64,000 nucleotides of DNA, from positions 124,001 to 188,000 of the forward strand of contig NZ_JACHWZ010000007.1 in assembly GCF_014191725.1 (NCBI RefSeq). The letters are read 5' to 3'. Below are positions 57,793-64,000 of the stretch, in pieces. Source of the stretch: Microbulbifer rhizosphaerae. GTDB taxonomy: Bacteria > Pseudomonadota > Gammaproteobacteria > Pseudomonadales > Cellvibrionaceae. The translations under genes and the position numbers were made by a program. Numbering within the stretch: position 1 is the first letter of the stretch; each line of letters starts with the position of its first letter. A model generated the notes under the pieces. The model saw nothing but the letters and a program-made list of their open reading frames with translations, made no database searches and was not told the origin of the DNA.

Positions 57793-58206
57793 TTACTTAC
57801 TGCCTTCCACCATATAGTCCACAGCAGCCTTCACCTCGTCCTCGCTGCAGTCCATACACAGCCCCTTGGGCGGCATGGCGTTGAAGCCGTTGATCGCGTG
57901 GGTGTACAGAGTGTCGACGCCCTTGCCGATTCGCGGCCCCCAGGCAGCGGCGTCGCCGAACTTGGGGGCTCCGGCAGCGCCGGTGCCGTGGCAGCTGAAA
58001 CAGGAACCTTTGTACACTGCTTCACCACTGCGTGCACCGCCGCCTGCCGCGGGCGCCGCCGCAACCGCTGCGGCGCACTCCTCGCCCTTCATGCAGGTCT
58101 CGCCCACCGGCGCGATACGTTCGGCAATCTCTTCGTCCACCGACTGCGCCACCGCGGCCGCCGCGCCCAGGGCCAGCGCCGCCACAACACCCAGAATACT
58201 CTTCAT
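57793..58206 (-). CDS. Cytochrome c5-type periplasmic protein
   Basis: 137-residue exported monoheme c-type cytochrome. Signal peptide ends near AAAAVAQSVDEE. The heme motif is CFSCH (YKGSCFSCHGTG), with the axial Met in NAMPPKGLCMDC. The CMDC pair is the C5-type disulfide. ATG at 58206 has GGGGGA upstream. Its place beside rep matches the Pseudomonas cytochrome c5 gene, an electron carrier. Confidence 0.93.
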   Translation of the reverse strand: MKSILGVVAALALGAAAAVAQSVDEEIAERIAPVGETCMKGEECAAAVAAAPAAGGGARSGEAVYKGSCFSCHGTGAAGAPKFGDAAAWGPRIGKGVDTLYTHAINGFNAMPPKGLCMDCSEDEVKAAVDYMVEGSK

Positions 58207-58349
58207 CAAATCCCCCTAGCGGCCGCAACAGGCGGCTCGTAGACTTTCGGCACTGTGCCGCATACCTCTACCAAGCGGCGCATTATAAGCATTGCGGCGC
58301 CCGCTGCGAAGAGCGCCGGTCTTTATAGCCTCTATAGTCCCAATCCGCT

Positions 58350-58377
58350 TTGCCGCGTAGCCCCCCTTCTGTATAAT
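58350..58377 (+). promoter_or_regulatory. Promoter of tRNA-Arg
   Basis: TTGCCG (58350-58355) and TATAAT (58372-58377) are 16 bases apart, about 35 bases ahead of the mature tRNA 5' end. A GC-rich CCGCG discriminator follows the -10, typical of stringent stable-RNA promoters. Confidence 0.75.
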
Positions 58378-58411
58378 CCGCGTCCGCACTGGCAACAGGC
58401 CAGACTGCGAC

Positions 58412-58488
58412 CCGCCCCTAGCTCAGCTGGATAGAGCGTCGCCCTCCGGAGGCGAAGGTCAGAGGTTCGAATCCTCTGGGGCGGGCCA
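58412..58488 (+). tRNA. tRNA-Arg (anticodon CCG)
   Basis: 77-nt cloverleaf: acceptor CCGCCCC/GGGGCGG, D arm GCTC...GAGC, anticodon stem TCGCC/GGCGA with loop CTCCGGA (anticodon CCG), variable AGGTC, T arm AGAGG-TTCGAAT-CCTCT, discriminator G and encoded CCA. It reads CGG codons. A single gene, with its own promoter and terminator. Confidence 0.96.
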
Positions 58489-58530
58489 TATACAAAAAAG
58501 GCCACCCTTGCGGTGGTCTTTTTTGTATAT
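58488..58530 (+). terminator. tRNA-Arg terminator
   Basis: A6 then GGCCACC, loop CTTGC, GGTGGTC and T6; flanking ATATAC/GTATAT extend the palindrome to nearly 40 bases. It begins right at the tRNA 3' end. Confidence 0.93.
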
Positions 58531-58690
58531 GGATTGCCTCAGGGCCCGATGAGAACCTCCGTTCGACTCGGAGCGTAGCGGAGAGCAGCGAGCCCGCAGG
58601 GCGAAGCTAATCCTCTGGCACAACTCAGGTAAAACCTTCGGTTTTCCCGCGATATCAAGAGCGCGCAGTGTGCCTATCTTCCGCAGTCCT

Positions 58691-58721
58691 GATGGGCACG
58701 CTGCGCTTTGCCCCATCCTAC
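58691..58721. repeat. GATGGGCACGC...CATCCTAC repeat
   Basis: GATGGGCACGCTGCGCTTTG then CCCCATCCTAC. This is the widely seen proteobacterial intergenic repeat with GATGGGCA/TGCCCATC-type arms; here the right arm has one extra C. Confidence 0.7.
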
Positions 58722-58743
58722 AAACTGGCTCCTACAGCGTACA

Positions 58744-58839
58744 TTCGTCATTCCGGCGTAGAGCCTGTGCCGGGCTTGATCCGGTACCGGAATCCAGCTT
58801 GGTGGCACCTGGGCTCCGGCCTGCGCCGGAGCGACGAAT
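58744..58839. repeat. TTCGTCATTCCGGC...GAATGACGAA-type repeat, degenerate
   Basis: TTCGTCATTCCGGC at the left and GCGCCGGAGCGACGAA at the right, with CCGGTACCGG and CTCCGGCCTGCGCCGGAG inside. It looks like a degenerate composite of the common TCGTCATTCCGGC repeat. It sits next to the end of the PhoD-like gene. Confidence 0.65.
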
Positions 58840-58863
58840 TGGGTTTGATTCAGAGAGCCCGGA

Positions 58864-60552
58864 TCAGGCCAGGCTGTGCACCACCTTGTGGCTGCCGGCC
58901 TCGGTAAATTCGGTGCTGTCGATGTTATCGATGAATTTCCACTCCGCTTGCACCTGTTCCTTGCTGAAAGTCAGCGCCATATAACCGCGCTGGTGCAGGT
59001 TGCAGTACTGCAGGTCGTCGATCAGCAGCGACATGCCCTGGGCCAGTTCCCGGGCGGACTTGTCGTCCAGCTTGAGATAACTTTCCATCCCCGGCGAAGT
59101 GACACTGGGCGTGGCGAATTCCAGCCCCACCATGCGCCCACCGGCGTCTTTCAGGTGGCTGTACCAGGCGTTGTGGGTATCTCCCGCCACCACCACCAGG
59201 TTTTTGTTCAGCTCGGCGACGCGCCGGTACAACGCCTCGCGCTCTACGGCATAGCCGTCCCAGGCGTCGAGATTGTAGGGCACAAGCTGTTCCAGCCGAG
59301 CGCGTTGGGCGTCGCTCAACGGCTCGCCTCGCAAGCTGGCCGCTTTCAACGCCGCCAGCTCGGCGGTGGGATTTTCCTTTCCGCCGGTGGCGTAATTGGT
59401 CATGATCTCCGCCGGCAGGTGCATTCTGCCCATCAGCACCTGCTGGCCCAGCAGCTGCCAGTGGCCATCGGATTTTTCCAGGGTTTTCTCCAGCCAGGCG
59501 AGCTGCTTCTGGCCGAGGAGGGAACGCGCCGGGTCCGCCAGCGCCGCGGCGAAGGGCTGGCCGTCGAGGGCGCCGTCTTCGCCGATGTAGGCCGCGAAGT
59601 CTACCTGTTGGTCGCGGCCGATTACGCGGGTGTCCAGCATATGCAGGTCCAGCAGATTGCCGAAGCGGAAGCTGCGGTAGATCTGCGGATTTCTCTCCCC
59701 CTGCGGCGGGCGGATCGGCAGCCACTCATAATAGGCCTGCACCGCCGCGGCGCGGCGGGCGAAGAAATCGCCCTCGCCCTCATTGTGGTTTTCCGCACCG
59801 CCTGTCCAGGTGTCGTTGCAGATTTCGTGATCGTCCCACACGGCGATAAAGGGCGCCGCCCCGTGCAGCGCCTGCAGGCCGGCATCGGTTCGATAGAGGG
59901 CGTAGCGCTTGCGGTAGTCCGTCAGGGTCAATAATTCGCCGCCGTTGTCTTCCGGCAGCGCGCGCCCTATCTCCGCGGAGCGCTCGGTGGCGTAGCCGTC
60001 GACGGGGTATTCGTAGATGTAGTCGCCCAGGTGCAGCACCGCGTCCCAGTCGTCGCTCTGTGCCGCCAACTGGTAGGCATTGAAATAGCCTGCGGGATAG
60101 TTGGAGCAGGAGAAAACTGCCAATTTCACCTGCTCCACACCGCCCTCGGGCAGGGTCCTGGTGCGGCCCACGGGGCTTTGTTCACTGGCGCCGATAAAGC
60201 GGTAAAAGTAGCTGGCGCCCGGCTCCAGCCCGCGCACGTCGATCTTGATGGTGTAATCCCGGGCGAGATCCGTATTCGCGCTGCCCCTGCGCAAAACATC
60301 CGTGAACTGGCTGTCCCGGGCCAGCTCCCAGGTCACTTTCACCGGGCCCACCGACTCACCGCCCTTAGCCGGCGTGGCCCGGGTCCAGAGGATGACGGCA
60401 TCCTGCAGCGGGTCGCCGCTGGCAACACCGTGCTGGAAAGTGACCTCGGAGGGCAAGGCGGGCCTGGTCATGGCCTGCGGAGTGGATACCAGCACGCCGC
60501 CGGAGGCGGCCAGGGCGGCCTTGATGAAATCGCGTCGGGTGAATCTTTTCAC
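58864..60552 (-). CDS. PhoD-family alkaline phosphatase (Tat-exported)
   Basis: 562-residue calcium/iron-type alkaline phosphatase-D. The Tat signal is MKRFTRRDFIKAALAASGGV. A PhoD N-terminal domain (FQHGVASGDPLQDAVILWTRATP) is followed by the metallophosphatase: FSCSNYPAGYFNAYQL, LHLGDYIYEYPVDGY, WDDHEICND, and VVVAGDTHNAWYSHL. It releases phosphate from organic phosphodiesters or monoesters in the periplasm. The start codon is GTG. Confidence 0.95.
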   Translation of the reverse strand: MKRFTRRDFIKAALAASGGVLVSTPQAMTRPALPSEVTFQHGVASGDPLQDAVILWTRATPAKGGESVGPVKVTWELARDSQFTDVLRRGSANTDLARDYTIKIDVRGLEPGASYFYRFIGASEQSPVGRTRTLPEGGVEQVKLAVFSCSNYPAGYFNAYQLAAQSDDWDAVLHLGDYIYEYPVDGYATERSAEIGRALPEDNGGELLTLTDYRKRYALYRTDAGLQALHGAAPFIAVWDDHEICNDTWTGGAENHNEGEGDFFARRAAAVQAYYEWLPIRPPQGERNPQIYRSFRFGNLLDLHMLDTRVIGRDQQVDFAAYIGEDGALDGQPFAAALADPARSLLGQKQLAWLEKTLEKSDGHWQLLGQQVLMGRMHLPAEIMTNYATGGKENPTAELAALKAASLRGEPLSDAQRARLEQLVPYNLDAWDGYAVEREALYRRVAELNKNLVVVAGDTHNAWYSHLKDAGGRMVGLEFATPSVTSPGMESYLKLDDKSARELAQGMSLLIDDLQYCNLHQRGYMALTFSKEQVQAEWKFIDNIDSTEFTEAGSHKVVHSLA

Positions 60553-60672
60553 GGTTGTCTCGCCTGTCTTGTTCTGGTTATCGAATGGGACCTCACAGCC
60601 TATGGGCGAAGTATGACAGCCCGGCTAAAGAGCAGTGAAGCGACCAAGCATCGCCTTCTAACTCTTTGCAAA

Positions 60673-60719
60673 TTGGCCGTATCCTGCCTATATTGGCCGT
60701 ATTTCAGCAATTTGGCCGT
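60673..60719 (+). promoter_or_regulatory. Three direct repeats TTGGCCGT before the Fic-like gene
   Basis: TTGGCCGT occurs at 60673-60680, 60693-60700 and 60712-60719, spaced 20 and 19 bases, about two helical turns. The first two extend as ATTGGCCGTAT; the last ends five bases before the ATG. A further TGGCCGTA at 60746-60753 is inside the coding start. Probably an operator array; the Fic-like protein's own winged helix is a candidate binder. Confidence 0.7.
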
Positions 60720-60723
60720 CAAA

Positions 60724-62082
60724 ATGACATCCAGCCCCAAGAAAATGGCCGTATTAGAGGCATTGGCAGAGGTCCGCGAGCCCATAGGCCTTCCCGCACT
60801 GCTGGAGATGCTCCCCCCCGATTTTGCAGAGCGCTCAGTGCGCCGCTGGCTGGGCGAATTGGTCGAAGAAGGCCTGGTCATCAGATCCGGCCAAAAGCGG
60901 AGTACCCGCTACCAGCTCAGCCCCTCCCGCCGGGGCGAACCTGGCACAGAAGGTGAATCGGTCTTCAGCCAGGCGGCACGGGAAGCCATCAACTACGTCA
61001 GGCAACCCCTCTTCAAACGGAAACCCGTTTCCTATAATCGGGAATGGTTCGAAAGCTATAAACCCAACCAAAGCAGCTACTTCAATAAAGGCGAGATGGA
61101 GGTATTGGCCGAAAGCGGGCAAAGGGTATCTGCCCGGGAGCCCGCAGGAACCTACGCCAGGCGAATCTACAACCGCCTGTTGATCGACCTCTCCTACAAC
61201 TCGTCCAGGCTCGAAGGCAATACCTATTCGCTGATCGACACCCAGCGCCTGCTGATTGAAGGCAGAGGCGCGGAGGGCAAGCTGGACGAGGAGATGGTCA
61301 TGACCCTCAATCACAAGGAGGCGATACGCCATCTGGTCGAGGGAGTACCGCGAATCGGGATCAGCTACGACGAAATCTGTACCCTGCACTACCTGCTGTC
61401 CGACGGCCTGGTGCCCGCGCGCTACTCGGGAAAGATCCGCGATCACGGCATGCGGGTCGGAGCATCCACCTATGTGCCACTGGAAGGGCCACAGGCAATG
61501 GAGCGGCAATTGCAGACCATCGCCAACAGGGCAGCCGCTATTCACAATCCCCACGAGCAAAGCCTGTTCCTGCTGATTCATGTCGCCTACTTGCAGGCTT
61601 TTACCGACGTCAACAAGCGCACCGCCCGCCTCAGCGCCAATATTCCGCTGCTGCTGAATAACCTGGTTCCCCTCTCCTTCAACTCCATCGGAAAAGATGA
61701 CTACGCATCGGCTATGATCGCCATTTACGAACTCAACGACGTCAGGCCACTGGTGGACCTTTACCGCACCTCCTACCTGCGCGGCTGTCAGGAATACGAC
61801 GCAACAGCGGAAGCCATGGGATTTGACGAAATTCGCGTGCGCTACCGTGAACAGCGGCGGCAGGTCATCCGTGAAGTGATTGCCAATCGCCTCACCGGCG
61901 AGGCACAGCGAGCCCGAATCGTTGAGATGGCAACACAACGGGTTCCCGGCGAGGGCCGGGACGGTTTTATTGAAGATGTTATGGAAGACCTTGAAGAAAT
62001 ATCCCCACAGCGGATTGCCGGTTTGGGAATAACCCGACAGCAGTTGGAGTTGTGGCTGGAATCGCAGCAGAGAGAGAATTGA
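60724..62082 (+). CDS. Winged-helix Fic-family protein with altered catalytic motif
   Basis: 452 residues. Winged-helix domain at about 5-65 (KMAVLEALAEVREPIGLPAL, RSVRRWLGELVEEGLVIRSG). The Fic region (about 140-345) has an inhibitory-type motif SSRLEGN (Ser160, Glu164) and, at 291-299, QAFTDVNKR where active Fic enzymes have HxFx(D/E)GNGR. The catalytic His is thus Gln and one Gly is Val, so AMP transfer is doubtful. ATG 60724 lies next to the repeat array; ATG 60745 is an alternative. Possibly an autoregulator. It is followed at once by the C13 gene. Confidence 0.85.
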   Translation: MTSSPKKMAVLEALAEVREPIGLPALLEMLPPDFAERSVRRWLGELVEEGLVIRSGQKRSTRYQLSPSRRGEPGTEGESVFSQAAREAINYVRQPLFKRKPVSYNREWFESYKPNQSSYFNKGEMEVLAESGQRVSAREPAGTYARRIYNRLLIDLSYNSSRLEGNTYSLIDTQRLLIEGRGAEGKLDEEMVMTLNHKEAIRHLVEGVPRIGISYDEICTLHYLLSDGLVPARYSGKIRDHGMRVGASTYVPLEGPQAMERQLQTIANRAAAIHNPHEQSLFLLIHVAYLQAFTDVNKRTARLSANIPLLLNNLVPLSFNSIGKDDYASAMIAIYELNDVRPLVDLYRTSYLRGCQEYDATAEAMGFDEIRVRYREQRRQVIREVIANRLTGEAQRARIVEMATQRVPGEGRDGFIEDVMEDLEEISPQRIAGLGITRQQLELWLESQQREN

Positions 62083-62083
62083 A

Positions 62084-63559
62084 ATGAAATACATTTGTTT
62101 ACCCGCCCTGCTGCTACTCCTCACCGGCTGCGAACCAACACAATTCGCCGGCGGCACCGCCCTGCCGGACGGCTCCGTCTATGCCGGGGATCTTGAGAAT
62201 GGCCTGTTTCACGGCCAGGGCAAGCTGACCTGGCCGGACGGCCGCTTCTACGAGGGGGAATTCCGGCAGGGCCGGATGACCGGCCGGGGGCGGTTCGATT
62301 ACGGCGATGGCTGTATCTACGAGGGTGAATTTCTCGACGGCGATCTCAATGGCAGCGGCCGCTATGAATGTGGAGAGACCGCCTGGGAAGGACAATTCCA
62401 GCGGGGAGAGCTGCTGAAAGGCTCGGTTTCCTGGGAGGAAGGGGGAGCCTACGAAGGGGAGTTCCAGGACTGGGAGCCCCACGGCCAGGGACACCAGACG
62501 ACCACAGAAGGCGCCCACTACGAAGGCACCTTTGAAGACGGTTATCTGGTGCAGGGCAGCTATCGCGACGAACAGGGCTATCGCTACCAGGGCGGTTTTG
62601 AATACTCCTTCTACGCCGGTGAGGGGGAGTTGACCCAGCCGGACGGCACCGTTATCCGGGCCACCTTCGAATACGGCGAGGCGAATGGCGAGGGTGTGCG
62701 CATTCGCAAGAATGACAAGGGCGAACCGCTGGAGGAAGCGGGCTATTTCGCATCCGGCCAGTATTACCCCAGCAAACAGGCCTGGCAGGGTAACCACAGG
62801 CAACAGAAAGCAGCCGTGGAAGCGCGCCTCTACTCCGAGGCCGACCGACTGCAATCGACACTCGCCTCACTGGCCCCGCAACGGCCGGGCGTACGCGATG
62901 TGTACCTGCTGGTGGTAGGCGGTGACGGCACCTCACCCGTGTTTGCCAAGGAAGTGGACTGGGTGTCGGAACGGCTGGGCACCGTATTCGATGTCAAGCA
63001 ACGGCAGCTGCGCCTCTCCAACGGCGGCGGCGATAAATTCCCCCTCGCCACCCGCACCAGCGTGCGGGAAAGCCTCAAGGCGCTGGATACCCTGATGGAT
63101 CCGGAAGAAGACCTGCTGCTGGTGCACCTGGCCAGCCACGGCGACGACAATGGAGACTTCAAGCTGGCCGAGAAGAAGCTGCCGCTGAATGACCTGTCGG
63201 TGACGGACGGCAAGCAGTGGCTGGACGGCCTGAACGCACGCCACCAGTGGATAGTGATCTCCGCCTGCTACTCCGGTCTGTGGAAGGAGGCCCTGGCCAG
63301 CCCTAACCGGGTGGTATTCACCTCCGCCGCCCCGGACCGCACCTCCTTCGGCTGCGGCGACGACTCCGAGCGCACTTGGTTCAGCGCGGCGCTGTACGGC
63401 GATGCGCTGGACACGGGTGCCGCCGATCCCGCCGCCTGGTTCACCGCCGCCAACGAGCGGGTTACCGAAATGGAAAAAGAACAGGGGATCGAGGGGGAGT
63501 CGCACTCGCTGCCGCAGCATGCGGTGGGGCAGGAGTTCTTGCGGTGGTGGAAACATTAA
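62084..63559 (+). CDS. MORN-repeat C13 (caspase/legumain-fold) peptidase lipoprotein
   Basis: 491-residue lipoprotein: signal with lipobox LTGC (Cys16). About seven MORN-type repeats at 25-215 (GSVYAGDLENGLFHGQGKLT, GRFYEGEFRQGRMTGRGRF, CIYEGEFLDGDLNGSGRY). A clan CD peptidase domain follows at about 270-490, with His352 in HLASHGDDNG and Cys395 in VISACYSG forming the expected dyad. It resembles Pseudomonas C13-family lipoproteins. Start codon is one base after the Fic stop. Substrate unknown; likely located at the cell envelope. Confidence 0.85.
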   Translation: MKYICLPALLLLLTGCEPTQFAGGTALPDGSVYAGDLENGLFHGQGKLTWPDGRFYEGEFRQGRMTGRGRFDYGDGCIYEGEFLDGDLNGSGRYECGETAWEGQFQRGELLKGSVSWEEGGAYEGEFQDWEPHGQGHQTTTEGAHYEGTFEDGYLVQGSYRDEQGYRYQGGFEYSFYAGEGELTQPDGTVIRATFEYGEANGEGVRIRKNDKGEPLEEAGYFASGQYYPSKQAWQGNHRQQKAAVEARLYSEADRLQSTLASLAPQRPGVRDVYLLVVGGDGTSPVFAKEVDWVSERLGTVFDVKQRQLRLSNGGGDKFPLATRTSVRESLKALDTLMDPEEDLLLVHLASHGDDNGDFKLAEKKLPLNDLSVTDGKQWLDGLNARHQWIVISACYSGLWKEALASPNRVVFTSAAPDRTSFGCGDDSERTWFSAALYGDALDTGAADPAAWFTAANERVTEMEKEQGIEGESHSLPQHAVGQEFLRWWKH

Positions 63560-63634
63560 CTCCACCCCTGCAAAATGACCTCGATTCGTACCCGGACCAA
63601 TACAAGGAAAACAATCACTCGAAGGAACCGAAAC

Positions 63635-64000
63635 ATGAATAACCTGCCCCGACCCGGCGACCTGTTCGAGGAAATCAGTCAGATAGTCGAGCAAGCCCGC
63701 GACCAGGTGCAGCGCAGTGTAAACACGGCCATGGTGCAGACGTACTGGCACATAGGGCGGCTGATTCTGGAGCAAGAACAGCGCGGTGAGCGGCGGGCGG
63801 CCTATGGCAAGGGACAGATGAAGCGCCTCTCTGATCGCCTGACCGGCCGGTTCGGCAAGGGGTTCGACGCTACAAATCTGCGCAATATGCGGCGCTTCTA
63901 CGAGGCCTTCCCAATTCGAGACGCAGTGCGTCCCGAATTGAGCTGGACCCATTACCGCACACTGCTGCGGGTGGAAAATCCCTCTGCCCGTGACTGGTAT
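63635..64000 (+). CDS. YhcG/DUF1016 family PDDEXK nuclease (partial, 5' part)
   Basis: 122 residues visible before the window ends. The N-terminal domain reads LFEEISQIVEQARDQVQRSV, then AMVQTYWHIGRLILEQEQRG, ATNLRNMRRFYEAFP and LSWTHYRTLLRVENP, which is the YhcG N-terminal (DUF1016_N) pattern. The expected C-terminal PDDEXK nuclease domain lies outside. GAAGGAA precedes the ATG. Such genes often lie in restriction-modification or other accessory islands. Confidence 0.9.
   Translation, partial: MNNLPRPGDLFEEISQIVEQARDQVQRSVNTAMVQTYWHIGRLILEQEQRGERRAAYGKGQMKRLSDRLTGRFGKGFDATNLRNMRRFYEAFPIRDAVRPELSWTHYRTLLRVENPSARDWY

Larger units (their letters stand above)
58531..58863. other. Gene-free, repeat-rich stretch between tRNA-Arg and the phoD-like gene
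   Basis: About 330 bases with no credible gene. It holds ACTCGGAGCG-type palindromes near 58561-58600, a 10-base match to the tRNA 3' part (AATCCTCTGG, 58611-58620) and the repeats at 58691-58721 and 58744-58839. The pattern fits decayed tRNA-flanking and REP sequences. Confidence 0.5.

Noticed and set aside
60031..60723. Long N-terminal extension of the Fic-like protein
   Set aside because: It lies inside the PhoD-like gene on the other strand, and the repeat array sits immediately before the ATG at 60724.

Overview
The window is a GC-rich gammaproteobacterial chromosome segment with tightly packed genes. Gene order repeatedly matches Pseudomonas aeruginosa: pilG/gshB/tonB/yqgE/ruvX, hemCDXY, ubiD-rho-trxA, hemW-rdgB-metWX-yggT-proC-yggS-pilTU, algZR/argH, cyaY-lptM-lysA-dapF, amtB/glnK, ubiK/comM, rep/cytochrome c5. 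However, it also carries marine polysaccharide-degrader features: a modular alginate-lyase-like lipoprotein, a FecIR-controlled TonB receptor with a tryptophan-halogenase/SapC/DUF6445 cluster, and many FecI/GNAT-type accessory genes. A Cellvibrionales-type organism such as Microbulbifer is my best guess from these features; it is an inference.

Layout. 1-8.8 kb: pilG (edge), gshB, tonB, yqgE, ruvX, hemC, hemD, hemX, hemY and a secreted alpha/beta hydrolase. 8.9-16.9 kb (minus strand): two GNAT acetyltransferases and a small monooxygenase-like protein, ubiD, an RRM RNA-binding protein, rho, trxA, hemW, rdgB and a DUF4426 protein. 17-25.7 kb: metW/metX, a bacterial dynamin-like GTPase, yggT, proC, yggS, then divergent pilT and pilU. 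25.7-31.5 kb: a broken SDR dehydrogenase gene, a LysE exporter, algR/algZ, argH and a glycerophosphodiester phosphodiesterase. 31.5-40.8 kb: cyaY, lptM, lysA, dapF, a DUF484 gene, a SutA-like regulator, the nitrogen operon torF-glnK-amtB-glnK, ubiK and comM.

41-55.4 kb is accessory: the polysaccharide lyase, a subclass B3 metallo-beta-lactamase, two GNATs, DUF188 and DUF3565 proteins, then (minus strand) ECF sigma factor, FecR, TonB receptor, tryptophan halogenase, SapC and DUF6445. 55.6-58.5 kb returns to core genes: rep helicase, cytochrome c5 and tRNA-Arg(CCG). From 58.7 kb to the end the content is accessory again: a Tat-exported PhoD phosphatase, a winged-helix Fic-like protein preceded by three direct repeats, a MORN/C13 caspase-like lipoprotein and the start of a YhcG/DUF1016 nuclease.

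The clearest regulatory reading is at 38.8-39.0 kb. Two NtrC-like sites exactly 30 bp apart lie upstream of a GG-N10-GC sigma-54 promoter on the minus strand. Together they would drive torF-glnK-amtB-glnK, ending at a terminator near 35.7 kb. Several families of dispersed palindromic (REP-like) elements occupy the intergenic gaps. No insertion sequence, CRISPR array or prophage was seen.
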